Source: UBA5209 sp964625015 (GTDB lineage: Bacteria; Patescibacteriota; Dojkabacteria; SC72). Taken from it: 64,000 bases of DNA. The translations under genes were made by a program, and so were the position numbers. The first letter of the stretch is position 1. Every line of letters starts with the position of its first letter. The notes beneath the pieces are model-generated. The model saw only the letters and a program-made list of their open reading frames with translations, ran no database searches and was not told the DNA's origin. Below are positions 43,582 to 53,038 of this stretch, piece after piece. The stretch is taken from positions 8,400 through 72,399 of the forward strand of contig CAZUZI010000002.1 in NCBI GenBank assembly GCA_964625015.1. The letters are read 5' to 3'.

Positions 43582-44178
43582 TTAATCGTTATCCTGCATA
43601 GCATCTACAATTTCAGAAAATTCAACGGTTTTACCCATTATTTCATTTCCTGCATTTTCATCGATACTAAGCTTTTGACATACTCTCATCGTATATCCAA
43701 CTCTGATGTTGTCTGCTGGTGAACCAGATGCATCGTCTTCATTTGCTAGATGCCAGTAGTCTGCACTACTTACAAGTTTCTGATTAGGGAAATCTTTTAC
43801 GAATCCATCGTAAATTAGATATTCTCCAAAGTCAGAGGTGTTACAAACGCCATCTCCTCCTGCAGATCTCATTTCCATCTTTAATGCATCATACAAAACT
43901 ACATCTCCAGCTGTTTTAGCAAAGGATACATATCCTTCAAATGGCAAATTCCCTGTATTATATATATCCATATATTCCCAGTCTGTTGTAAGTCCAGGAT
44001 ATCCATCCGTTATGGAGTATGGTTTCCCAGCTGATTTGTTAAGGGTTAGTTCTAGTGTTCCTGTTGCTACAGTATTTCCAGCAATACTCTGTTGAGCACT
44101 GAAGAGTGCAACTGTAGAATTCACCACTAAAGCTCCTAAAGTGGCGATTATTACAGCACTTGCTAATATTTGTTTCAT
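43582..44178 (-). CDS. TasA/camelysin-like surface fibre protein
   Basis: The 198-residue protein starts with a SipW-type signal (ATLGALVVNSTVALFSAQQS) and the typical continuation GNTVATGTLELTLN of the TasA/camelysin family. In Bacillus TasA forms biofilm fibres after cleavage by SipW. Two conserved segments follow: DIYNTGNLPFEGYVSF and the C-terminal beta region. The neighbouring SipW-type peptidase supports the assignment. The gene is the first of a two-gene unit; its upstream region of 264 bases holds inverted repeats but no plain promoter that I can name. Confidence 0.8.
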   Translation of the reverse strand: MKQILASAVIIATLGALVVNSTVALFSAQQSIAGNTVATGTLELTLNKSAGKPYSITDGYPGLTTDWEYMDIYNTGNLPFEGYVSFAKTAGDVVLYDALKMEMRSAGGDGVCNTSDFGEYLIYDGFVKDFPNQKLVSSADYWHLANEDDASGSPADNIRVGYTMRVCQKLSIDENAGNEIMGKTVEFSEIVDAMQDND

Positions 44179-44442
44179 ATTTGATCTTTTAAAAATTAAA
44201 AAGACGCATATGCATATTTAAGCCAGTAATATGCTTAAAGAGTTTTAAAATTTAAATAAAGGGAACCACTGGAGGGAGAGAATCGTCCTTTGTTACATGT
44301 TTAAATTCTGTGAGAGAGTTTTATATATTTTGTTTGATGGGTATGGCAGTTGTCTATTTATAGTTTTGTATAAATAGTTTGACTTGTCAATAGTTTGTAT
44401 TATGAAATATACAGATGCCTATGAAACGCTATCGTAGAGGGA
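44179..44442. other. AT-rich gap with inverted repeats upstream of the tasA-like gene
   Basis: No gene is seen. The gap holds the inverted repeat AATTTAAA/TTTAAATT enclosing AAAGG/CCTTT (roughly 44246-44316) and CTATTTAT/ATAAATAG near 44360. They could be leader structures or operators for the tasA-like gene. A TTGACA-like sequence on the minus strand near 44400 has no convincing -10 partner. Confidence 0.3.
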
Positions 44443-46353
44443 TTAATAGCTTTCAACTATTTTCCACATTGCACTTTTATTTTGTAAAAATTGATCTGTG
44501 TAAGCACTTGAAAGCTCTATCACAAGCGAACTGTATCCCTGTTCTTCTGCCCAACCCTCAAATGTACCAGTTATGTCATATGAGAAGGCATCATGTGTAC
44601 CAGGGGCTATATATTTGTATTTAGAGAGTTGTGAGTATATTTGTCCCATCTCTATGCCTTTCGCTGTATTGCTTGCAACTACATATCCTGCTGCTGCATG
44701 ATAGGAGAGGGTGATGTATGGGTTTTCTTTTGCTATTAAGTTTTTCATTATTAAGCTCTCTGGTTCTGAGAAAGGAGATATTCCACCACCAGTGGGGTAG
44801 AATGTTGTGTGTAAATATGTTCCCTGTGCCCAGTCTGATGCTGCAAAATTTCTGTTGAGATCCACGCCGTTCGCATTAAATCTGCTTCTGTTTGCTACTC
44901 CGTCTGGATTGAGAGTAGGGATTACTATTATGGTTTTGTCTGATGGTATCCTACTATTGTTTATCTCAAGCTCATCTATCCATTTTGTCATTGTAGATTT
45001 TGTATTAGACTCTGATCCATGCATAGATGCAAAGAAAAGGACTTTTTTTGCTCCATTACCGAAATAGTATGCATATATGTTTCTTCCTTGTACGGAAGTT
45101 CCTAGGCTAACTATTCTATGACATCTTGTTTTGAATGTGTGCGATGAACCTGTAGATGCAATGAGTCCGTTTATGCCTGTTAAACCCTTTGATATGTCCA
45201 GTTTGTATACTGTGCATGTATTGAGAGTATCTGTTGGATTTATGGTTATTTGATTCTTTTTTATACTGTATGAATACTCTGTTGTTGTGTTCAGTTTTAT
45301 ATATTTCTTAATATCTTGTTGTATTTTTAAATCTTGGTTGAATGTTAATACTATGTTATCTCCGATAGGGAAACCTGTTTTCATGTTACTTCCTTTTATT
45401 TTTGGTCCATCTCCTATGTTAAATGAGAGTGTGAATTCATTTTCTGCTTTACTTCCATCAATCCCTTCAAGATTAGAGACTGTTACTGTATATGAAGTTG
45501 ATTGTTTGAAGTTTTCTTTCGGTTGTATGAGTATATTTCTTTCTTGAAGTTGTGATACAAATTCTAGTGATGATCCGGTTTCATCTTTGATGGATATTTG
45601 GTATGTACTTTTTATCTCTTTGTTTAAAACTAGAGAGATCTCTGGGATATTTACAGAGTTTACTACTCCATTTGGTTCTATACTTGTTGATTCGATAATT
45701 ACTGGGTGGAGGATGAGGATGTCTTTTGAATCTACTATCTTGACTATTTCATTCTTGTACAGACCTAGTAATTTTGTTTTATATGTTTGTCCGTATTCAA
45801 ATGGTATGTCTTGTGTACTACATGTTATACGTTTACTTTCCTTCTCACACTGGATACTTTCTTCTCCAATTTGTAGCATGTATTCAAGAAAGGGGGTATC
45901 GTATGACAAATCGAATGTAAATTGCTCATTTCTACTCATATCTCCATCTAGTGTTGTTACTTCTACACTAGGGTATGCATCTGTTTTTATCTCTATTTGT
46001 TTCTGGAATATATTCATATCACTATTTCCAAAGTATGCGAGTTGAATACTGTATGGTTTTTTCTCTTCTAGTAATGTAGTAGGCCTTATACAGATCTGTT
46101 TTGCAAAAATTTCGAATTTATCAAAAATTTTTACTTTTGAATTTATAGTTTTTTCTGATGGAATATTTGTGTCTATTTTGTAGAGTGAAGGAAAAAGAAA
46201 ATACCCATCTATACAGAATTCCTCTGATGGATTTATATCATTTGGTATTGTAAATACACTATTTCTAACTGTGATTAAGATGAAGAGTGGGATTAGTAGC
46301 ATCATTGTTGCAATGAGGAATAGGGCGTATGTTTTCGATTGGAGCAATTTCAT
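44443..46353 (-). CDS. Secreted or membrane-anchored M14 zinc carboxypeptidase
   Basis: A 636-residue protein: N-terminal membrane anchor (about 8-30), several Ig-like outer domains of the SbsA/Big_5 kind (around SLVLNKEIKSTYQISI and GDNIVLTFNQDL), and a C-terminal M14 catalytic domain with zinc ligands H445 and E448 (HGSES) and H552 (YHAAAG), the substrate motif DLNRNF and the general base in LVIELSS. M14 enzymes cut C-terminal residues from peptides or peptidoglycan stems; extracellular scavenging of peptides is plausible here. TATACT (46366-46361) ends 7 bases before this ATG; the longer frame to 46380 is rejected. Confidence 0.87.
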   Translation of the reverse strand: MKLLQSKTYALFLIATMMLLIPLFILITVRNSVFTIPNDINPSEEFCIDGYFLFPSLYKIDTNIPSEKTINSKVKIFDKFEIFAKQICIRPTTLLEEKKPYSIQLAYFGNSDMNIFQKQIEIKTDAYPSVEVTTLDGDMSRNEQFTFDLSYDTPFLEYMLQIGEESIQCEKESKRITCSTQDIPFEYGQTYKTKLLGLYKNEIVKIVDSKDILILHPVIIESTSIEPNGVVNSVNIPEISLVLNKEIKSTYQISIKDETGSSLEFVSQLQERNILIQPKENFKQSTSYTVTVSNLEGIDGSKAENEFTLSFNIGDGPKIKGSNMKTGFPIGDNIVLTFNQDLKIQQDIKKYIKLNTTTEYSYSIKKNQITINPTDTLNTCTVYKLDISKGLTGINGLIASTGSSHTFKTRCHRIVSLGTSVQGRNIYAYYFGNGAKKVLFFASMHGSESNTKSTMTKWIDELEINNSRIPSDKTIIVIPTLNPDGVANRSRFNANGVDLNRNFAASDWAQGTYLHTTFYPTGGGISPFSEPESLIMKNLIAKENPYITLSYHAAAGYVVASNTAKGIEMGQIYSQLSKYKYIAPGTHDAFSYDITGTFEGWAEEQGYSSLVIELSSAYTDQFLQNKSAMWKIVESY

Positions 46354-46436
46354 AGGATACAGTATACGATATGAAAGCAAAGCTTGTACAAAAAGGCAAT
46401 ATATCTTGGAAATTCTCTTTGAATTAGATTTTAACC

Positions 46437-46562
46437 CTATTGTTCAACTACTCTCTTTGCCAAGTAATCCTTTTCTAATTGTTCTGCTATTAAGTCTACT
46501 GCCAGTCTTTTTGCTTGAAATCGTAAAGTTCCAATCCTTACTGCTTCGTCATATTTTAACAT
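46437..46562 (-). CDS. Putative small protein (41 aa)
   Basis: A 41-residue helical frame, MLKYDEAVRIG...RVVEQ, on the minus strand. TATAAG ends 7 bases before the ATG, the same promoter-start spacing as in real genes of the window, and composition is protein-like (alternating charged and aliphatic residues). It is not recognised. It lies upstream of the M14 carboxypeptidase gene on the same strand. Confidence 0.4.
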   Translation of the reverse strand: MLKYDEAVRIGTLRFQAKRLAVDLIAEQLEKDYLAKRVVEQ

Positions 46563-46696
46563 ACCCTATCTTATAAAGATATTCAAGGATATCATTTTAG
46601 AAATGGGGATCTGAACACAATGTTGGAATTTTTATAAATGGCGGGACATACACATCTGGAACCTAAAATGAGACAAACAATAGGAACTCTTTTTGT
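46563..46696. other. Gap with att-like sequence next to the SDR gene
   Basis: No gene is seen. The sequence GTTGGAA...AAATGGCGGGA (46622-46646) resembles the sequence around the left element border (ATGTTGAAATTGGCGGAGG, 47683-47701). It could be an old attachment site left by an earlier insertion in the same place. Confidence 0.25.
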
Positions 46697-47455
46697 TTAC
46701 AGACTCGTTCCTCCATCTATTATTACTGTGGTCCCAGTAATGTAGCTAGAATCAGGACTAGCTAAGAATAGAGTAAGTTTTGCTACTTCTTCTTCGGTAG
46801 CAAATCTTTTGAGATAGGTCTTAGCTATCTCTTGTTCAAGAAATTCTTTGGGTAGTTGTCTATTCATTGCGGTATCGGCCCAACCTAATGCAGTAGCATT
46901 TACCCTGATTTTCCTACTAGCTAACTCTTTTGCAAAGTTTTTTGTTAAGTTAATAATTCCTGCCTTTGAAGCATCATAATCTATAGATTCTGGATTGTTG
47001 TAATATATACCATTCGTAGAGGCTGCATTTACAATTGAGCCCCCATCATTCATATGTTTAGATATTAGTTTTATGCATAAATATGTACCTAAGAGATTTG
47101 TGTCGATTGTTCTATGCCATTCTTCTATGGTTCGCTCTTCAATAGGTAAATCATTCACATATCCGGCATTGTTAATAAGAACATCTATTTTCCCAAAAGA
47201 TTTCTTAGTTTTTTGTATTAATTTCTCAATTTGAGATTTTTCTCTAACATCACATTCAATCATTATTGCATCAGACCCTATATTTTTTATCTCTGATACA
47301 AGTTTTACAGCATTTTCTTTTGCGTCAGGTTCATAATCCGAAACAAAATAGTCTATGACTAACATAGCTCCTTCTTTTGCAAACTGTATTGCTGTTTGTG
47401 CACCGATACCTCTACTAGCACCAGTTATTACAACTACTTTATTTTTGAAGTTCAT
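46697..47455 (-). CDS. Short-chain dehydrogenase/reductase (FabG-like)
   Basis: A 252-residue classical SDR with NAD(P) motif TGASRGIG, NNAG, catalytic Ser in NAAST and YxxxK as YDASK, ending in GTTVIIDGG. It could act as a 3-oxoacyl-ACP reductase or on another alcohol/ketone; no fatty acid genes are nearby. It differs from neighbours in having a true leader: TATAAT lies about 35 bases upstream and AAGGA stands 5 bases before the ATG. That and its flanks suggest acquired DNA. Confidence 0.88.
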   Translation of the reverse strand: MNFKNKVVVITGASRGIGAQTAIQFAKEGAMLVIDYFVSDYEPDAKENAVKLVSEIKNIGSDAIMIECDVREKSQIEKLIQKTKKSFGKIDVLINNAGYVNDLPIEERTIEEWHRTIDTNLLGTYLCIKLISKHMNDGGSIVNAASTNGIYYNNPESIDYDASKAGIINLTKNFAKELASRKIRVNATALGWADTAMNRQLPKEFLEQEIAKTYLKRFATEEEVAKLTLFLASPDSSYITGTTVIIDGGTSL

Positions 47456-47554
47456 ATAAATCCTTAGTAATATTATGATGTTTAATTATATCACTTCTTT
47501 AGAGGGTGTAATTTTGTACAAACTAAGGGTTCTATCTTCGAACCGTAGAGTAGC

Positions 47555-47603
47555 AAAAAGTGGTCTAACGGTGGATATTTTCATCCACCAGGCCTTACTT
47601 TTG
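47555..47603. repeat. Long imperfect inverted repeat
   Basis: Three nested stems: AAAAGT/ACTTTT, GGTC/GGCC and GGTGGAT/ATCCACC around the loop ATTTTC. It lies in the 300-base gap between the SDR gene and the element border, where no gene is seen. It could be a terminator, a recombination site or a remnant of a mobile element. Confidence 0.35.
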
Positions 47604-47691
47604 GAACTTTTACTTTTTAAGGTCTAAATTACTCAATCCCCATAAGGGTTTTAAAACATAGTGGACGGGTCTTGTTGGAACATGTTGAAAT

Positions 47692-47699
47692 TGGCGGAG
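47692..47699. repeat. Proposed attL core
   Basis: TGGCGGAG is repeated at the tRNA-Ser 3' end (52874-52881). An 8-base match alone could be chance; the case rests on the integrase frame it restores and the exact packing of gene ends (see the element entry). Confidence 0.5.
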
Positions 47700-47755
47700 G
47701 GTTGTAAACGAAGTTAGAACTGGAATGAATATAAAAATGTATACCGCCTACTGAG

Positions 47756-48322
47756 TTACAAAAGATCTCTTGGTTGAAAGTATACAATCAAAGAACTAAT
47801 ACAGCCTAATAACGCCATAGCGACAAAAAGTGCTTCAAAGCTAATGTAGTAAACAATAATTCCTCCTAGTAAAGATGCTATAGCAAGTGACATATTTTGA
47901 ACTAATTTCCAACTGGAATAATCATGAACCTCATTCCCTTTATTCAAGTGTTTTGCAAATATTGAATCAAAAGCGGGAGAACCAATTGCGTCACCCAATC
48001 CAAGAATAATTTGTATTAGTATAAACATCGTTAGTGAATTCGTAAAAATGTAAAGAAACCAAGCTAGAACTCTCAACATAAAACCCCCTATGAGGAGATA
48101 TTCTTTTTCTACTATTTTGTCACCATATTTTAAAACAATAAAAGTAAAAACAGTTGCTGAGCCCATAAATACAAACCAAGAAAATCCTATGGATAAGACA
48201 TTTGCATCGAATTTTTCTGCAAAGATTGCATACAGAGGACCAAGTAATCTGTCGGCGAAAACAAAAATACCGTTTGAAATAAATAATATACGTAATGATT
48301 TATTGTTGTTAACTTGCATCAT
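47756..48322 (-). CDS. Half-size MFS-like transporter
   Basis: A 188-residue membrane protein with six predicted segments, equal to the N-terminal half of a 12-segment major facilitator: the loop motif between helices 2 and 3 is GDKIVEKEYLLIGG, and GLGDAIGSPAFDSIFAKH is like helix 5 of drug/H+ antiporters. It may be a truncated full MFS gene or a natural half transporter that pairs with itself. The clean end next to the element border argues against recent truncation. It is the second gene after the hydrolase, 7 bases apart. Confidence 0.65.
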   Translation of the reverse strand: MMQVNNNKSLRILFISNGIFVFADRLLGPLYAIFAEKFDANVLSIGFSWFVFMGSATVFTFIVLKYGDKIVEKEYLLIGGFMLRVLAWFLYIFTNSLTMFILIQIILGLGDAIGSPAFDSIFAKHLNKGNEVHDYSSWKLVQNMSLAIASLLGGIIVYYISFEALFVAMALLGCISSLIVYFQPRDLL

Positions 48323-48329
48323 GTTTATT

Positions 48330-49016
48330 TTAAATATATTTTAATATTTCTTTGTATGTATGTTTAACATCATTCATGCACCAATCGTGCTCCCCATTGA
48401 TAATGTTAACATAATCTTCATATTTTTTATTTAACTCGTGCAAGGGAATTATTGAATCTTTGTCTCCATGAATAATAGACAGTTTAAAGGAGTTGTCGAA
48501 TACAGTTTTATTACAATATGCTGAATGAATGAGTAGTCTGACTGAGTCTAGAGTGTTGAGTTTTTGATAAAAGACGTTTAGCAATAAATCAAACGATGCT
48601 TGTATAAAGAACTTTAGTATTCTGATATCGAATAATATTGCTCTAACATTTTTCAAAAAAAAGAATCTATAAAATAACGACACCTTTCTGAATTTTGATT
48701 GTGTTAATAATGGGTCAATTAACAGAACCTTTTTTACATTTTCCAGTCTAAAAGCAAGTTCATATGCAATAAAGCCTCCATATGAGTGTCCTAATAAAAT
48801 CGGGTCTTCAATATTTTCTTTTTCAATAAGTTCCAATATTGTATCTATACTACTCTGTGGATTTCCATCTGTCTTAAATCTTTCATGACCAGGTAGGTTG
48901 AAATAATAAATAGAATAATTCTTTGAGAGCTGTTTTATTAATGGAAGATAGCAGTTGTATCTAACACCGCCACCATGAAAAAAAATTATATTTTGTCCTT
49001 GACCTAACTTATTCAT
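48330..49016 (-). CDS. Alpha/beta hydrolase
   Basis: A 228-residue alpha/beta hydrolase with oxyanion motif FFHGGG, nucleophile elbow GHSYGG (serine), acid in IIHGDKD and catalytic histidine in GEHDWC. The substrate is unknown. With the half-MFS protein it forms the cargo of the integrative element; together they might take up or detoxify a small ester or lactone, or degrade a signal. TATAAA lies 14 bases before the ATG. Its upstream region is the structured stretch 49121-49320. Confidence 0.8.
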   Translation of the reverse strand: MNKLGQGQNIIFFHGGGVRYNCYLPLIKQLSKNYSIYYFNLPGHERFKTDGNPQSSIDTILELIEKENIEDPILLGHSYGGFIAYELAFRLENVKKVLLIDPLLTQSKFRKVSLFYRFFFLKNVRAILFDIRILKFFIQASFDLLLNVFYQKLNTLDSVRLLIHSAYCNKTVFDNSFKLSIIHGDKDSIIPLHELNKKYEDYVNIINGEHDWCMNDVKHTYKEILKYI

Positions 49017-49120
49017 TTTAAAAACAATAATTTATACCTGAATTGTATTTGATATTTTGAATTCAATCAAACAAATTGAGTTTTATATTTTCTTTAAAGT
49101 CGATTGATACTGATTGCCTA

Positions 49121-49320
49121 CTGGTTGTACTCGATCAACCAGAAGAAACCAGTTTATTGAAATCCGTTATCGTTGATATTTAGGTCAAATTCATCACTTT
49201 CGCAGGTGATTGGGTGGACTTCTTCGAACTCCACCCAATCACTCCCTCGACTACGGTAACTGTGTATGTGACCTTGTTGAGCTGCTTAGTGTGTGAATTT
49301 GTGTCATTTGGAACGATAAC
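49121..49320. ncRNA. Structured RNA or DNA element with a three-way junction
   Basis: No gene is present here. The stretch folds on paper into: an isolated 7-bp hairpin (49121-49127 with 49136-49142); P1 GTTATCGTT/AACGATAAC (49166-49174 with 49312-49320); P2 CAAATTCA/TGAATTTG plus CACT/AGTG (49186-49198 with 49288-49301); P3, 13 perfect pairs GTGATTGGGTGGA/TCCACCCAATCAC (49206-49218 with 49230-49242); and P4 CTCGAC/GTTGAG plus GGT/ACC (49246-49257 with 49271-49281). It lies between the Xre and hydrolase genes. On the minus strand it would be the leader of the hydrolase mRNA; on the plus strand it is followed by TTTT and could be a free RNA. Confidence 0.5.
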
Positions 49321-49337
49321 TTTTAGTTAAGTGTTTG

Positions 49338-49754
49338 TTATTTACCTTCCCACCACTCTGTGAATGATTTTTTAGTAGTTTCTTGCATATTGTTTTCTTT
49401 GTACCAGTTTTTCATCAAGTTTTTTGCTTCTTTAATTGCTTCTTGTTTGTTTGCGTTTTTACCGAGTGAAAATGCAAGCATATCTTTTGGGGATTGAGTA
49501 ATTATTGATTCAGTCAGTTTGTACTCTTTTGATTGAAACTTTTCATCAAAGAAGTATGTAACAGGTTTACCCAGTATTTCTGCAATTTTTTCAATTCGTT
49601 TGTATGGTATTGAATTGAGTCCTACTTCGTAGCGACTAATCATCATAGGGGACATATTCATTCGTTTAGCTAAATCAACTTGTGTGAGTCCAACTTCTTT
49701 TCGGGCCTTCTTTAAATTGATTCCTACTTTTTTGTTTAATTCATCATTTTTCAT
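49338..49754 (-). CDS. Xre-family transcriptional repressor
   Basis: A 138-residue regulator with an N-terminal helix-turn-helix (KARKEVGLTQVDLAKRMNMSPMMISRYEVG, shown here as its key part GLTQVDLAKRM) and a C-terminal helical tail with FTEWWEG. It is probably the element's repressor. The frame opens at 49772, but that ATG lies in the operator; TACACT ends 8 bases before the ATG at 49754, so the shorter form is preferred. It is divergent from the 121-aa gene with the operator between them, as in phage immunity regions. Confidence 0.75.
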   Translation of the reverse strand: MKNDELNKKVGINLKKARKEVGLTQVDLAKRMNMSPMMISRYEVGLNSIPYKRIEKIAEILGKPVTYFFDEKFQSKEYKLTESIITQSPKDMLAFSLGKNANKQEAIKEAKNLMKNWYKENNMQETTKKSFTEWWEGK

Positions 49755-49770
49755 ATAAAAAGAGTGTAAC

Positions 49771-49805
49771 ATAGTTTGACAAAACTATAAAGATTGTTTA
49801 TAGTT
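49771..49805. promoter_or_regulatory. Operator region of the Xre repressor
   Basis: Three half-sites alternate in orientation: ATAGTTT (49771-49777), AAACTATAAA (49782-49791) and TTTATAGTT (49797-49805). They form two overlapping inverted repeats, ATAGTTT-GACA-AAACTAT and AACTATAAA-GATTG-TTTATAGTT (9-bp arms). Position just upstream of the repressor gene fits autoregulation and control of the divergent gene. Confidence 0.65.
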
Positions 49806-49858
49806 AGATTATCGTAAAATAACCGAAGGGCGATGTATTTAATTAACGATTTAGTCGT

Positions 49859-50224
49859 ATGTCGACCCATTCTGTTATTCAACAAGAATTTCAATCAAAT
49901 ACCCCATTCATTGATTCATTCAATTTTAGGCATCTGATTCAGGGTGTCATTTTTGCATTCAAAATATATCGTGGACGAGATCTCGTTGACGATATATTTC
50001 ACTTATTCTCAATCATTCAATCAGCCTTTCATATCAATACTTATGACTTATTCAATTCATTCATTGAGCTGACTAAAATTTGTTTGAAACTTGTACCTGT
50101 TAGAAAATGTAGTAGAAAAACGATTGAATTTTATGGTGTGGAGACTATAGCGAGGACGCTATATTTTGCATTTTATCTAAACTCTGAAAATAACCGTAAA
50201 TACAATATGAACGAGAGGTTCTAA
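49859..50224 (+). CDS. Unknown element-encoded protein
   Basis: A 121-residue protein with no known motif. It is helical, with hydrophobic stretches (HLIQGVIFAFKIYRG, FAFYLNSEN) not long enough for clear membrane segments. It is the first gene on the right of the repressor operator, the place of an early gene in phage-like elements. The 169 bases after it contain the hairpins described at 50292-50407. Confidence 0.5.
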   Translation: MSTHSVIQQEFQSNTPFIDSFNFRHLIQGVIFAFKIYRGRDLVDDIFHLFSIIQSAFHINTYDLFNSFIELTKICLKLVPVRKCSRKTIEFYGVETIARTLYFAFYLNSENNRKYNMNERF

Positions 50225-50291
50225 ACATTTACCAATCGTCAAAAAATTGGTGTGAAAATAGAACTCAGGCGATAATATACATATAAAAAAA

Positions 50292-50407
50292 GAATCACCT
50301 GCAAACAGTGGACGGGCATCCAAACAGTAGGAGGTGATTCAATATAGATTATAACAAATAAAGCTTCCTACTGGGCTTGATTAAATATTGCTTATGCACT
50401 CAGTAGG
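50292..50407 (+). promoter_or_regulatory. Two hairpins with an SD-like core before the replication gene
   Basis: GAATCACCT (50292-50300) pairs with AGGTGATTC (50332-50340). The second arm hides AGGAGGTGAT (50329-50338), a perfect 10-base complement of the 16S 3' tail with no start codon after it. CCTACTG (50367-50373) can pair with CAGTAGG at 50401-50407, enclosing the ATG at 50394, or with the identical CAGTAGG at 50325-50331 in the first loop. Alternative pairing could control translation of the replication gene. Confidence 0.4.
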
Positions 50408-50975
50408 AGAAATATTAAAAGAAACAAAATTCAAAAAGACCTTTGAAGATCTCTCAAAGCCAGATTTCAAAGAGGTATCTAAGCTTCCATTTCTCAAACT
50501 ACCTCTACTGATTGAAAACCTCATCTTCTTTGACACTCAAATAACCAAACGACAGATAAAGATCCTACTGTTCATAATGCGATTCTCATTCGGTTGTAAG
50601 AAGGCTACAGCCTATCTAAAACTTACAGATTTCTACAAGATAGGATTTTACTCAGGAGATATCACAAAAGAGCTTACAAGGCTAATTGAGAAACAATACA
50701 TTGGTTGGAATAAAGCGAGTGAAGAAATGTGGATAAACCGGAGGTTACTTAGTGAGTTACTAGCAAAAGATGAAGAATTTGCTAGTGAAATACTTCGTAG
50801 AAATCTAGTAAATCACTTCCAAAAGAAGAAGTATTCTACTAGCAACAATGATCAATTAGCTACTAGTGTAAAAGCAAAATCAGACTCCTATAGATATAAA
50901 CAGATAAATATAGATAGTAGTTATAGATATCAAAATGATTCTGTGGATAAGTTGAATAAGGAGGTCAAACCATGA
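50394..50975 (+). CDS. Replication protein O-like winged-helix protein
   Basis: The 193-residue protein contains the sequence ITKRQIKILLFIMRFSFGCKK followed by LKLTDFYKIGFYSGDITKEL, in agreement with the N-terminal domain of phage replication protein O/replisome organisers (winged helix that binds origin repeats); here the key part is QIKILLFIMRFSFG. The C-terminal part is short and polar. It likely starts replication of the element's circular form. ATG 50394 is chosen over TTG 50388. It shares ATGA with the next gene. Confidence 0.6.
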   Translation: MHSVGEILKETKFKKTFEDLSKPDFKEVSKLPFLKLPLLIENLIFFDTQITKRQIKILLFIMRFSFGCKKATAYLKLTDFYKIGFYSGDITKELTRLIEKQYIGWNKASEEMWINRRLLSELLAKDEEFASEILRRNLVNHFQKKKYSTSNNDQLATSVKAKSDSYRYKQINIDSSYRYQNDSVDKLNKEVKP

Positions 50976-51193
50976 ACCTACCTATTCAACTATCTGAAAT
51001 TGAAATACAAAAATTCATTAAAACTCATAAAAAGGTAACTGGTGAGACTTTAGATTATGAGAAAGCCAAAAGACAAGCAACAAAGTTAATGAAACTTATG
51101 ATTTTAGCGGTGACAAAAGTACCAAAATCTGATAAAAAGAAAGTGACCACAACTAATAACTCGCAATTACGAGCCTTTCCATTTAAGGATTAG
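50972..51193 (+). CDS. Small element-encoded protein, unknown
   Basis: A 73-residue basic protein, start overlapping the preceding stop (ATGA). GGAGG stands 10 bases before the ATG. It is helical, with lysine-rich ends, and might be a partner of the replication protein; function unknown. A terminator follows. Confidence 0.55.
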   Translation: MNLPIQLSEIEIQKFIKTHKKVTGETLDYEKAKRQATKLMKLMILAVTKVPKSDKKKVTTTNNSQLRAFPFKD

Positions 51194-51199
51194 ATGGAT

Positions 51200-51258
51200 A
51201 AAAGGGGGATTCGTACAATTTCGTTTTTGCGAAGTTGTGGTCAACGAGTTCCCCTTTT
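51200..51258 (+). terminator. Intrinsic terminator of the replication unit
   Basis: AAAAGGGG (51200-51207) pairs with CCCCTTTT (51251-51258), enclosing an inner stem ACAA-TTTCG/CGAAG-TTGT, and a T-run closes it. It separates the replication unit from the integrase gene. Confidence 0.75.
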
Positions 51259-51286
51259 TGTTTATCTAAATTCATAATAAAACAGC

Positions 51287-52965
<1,679 letters not shown>

Positions 52966-53038
52966 ACAGCCATAAACACATGATTATATCACAACTATAT
53001 AGTAGATATAGATTGTATTCTACTGTAAAATACAACAT

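Noticed and set aside
47756..48322. MFS gene as a recent truncation by the element border
   Set aside because: Its stop lies 57 bases inside the proposed border and fits tightly with the end of the rebuilt integrase frame, so the half size is probably original.
49880..50060. Repeated ATTCA-like words suggesting a CRISPR or iteron array
   Set aside because: The repeats are short, irregular and inside a coding frame; there are no equal spacers, so neither CRISPR nor clear iterons.
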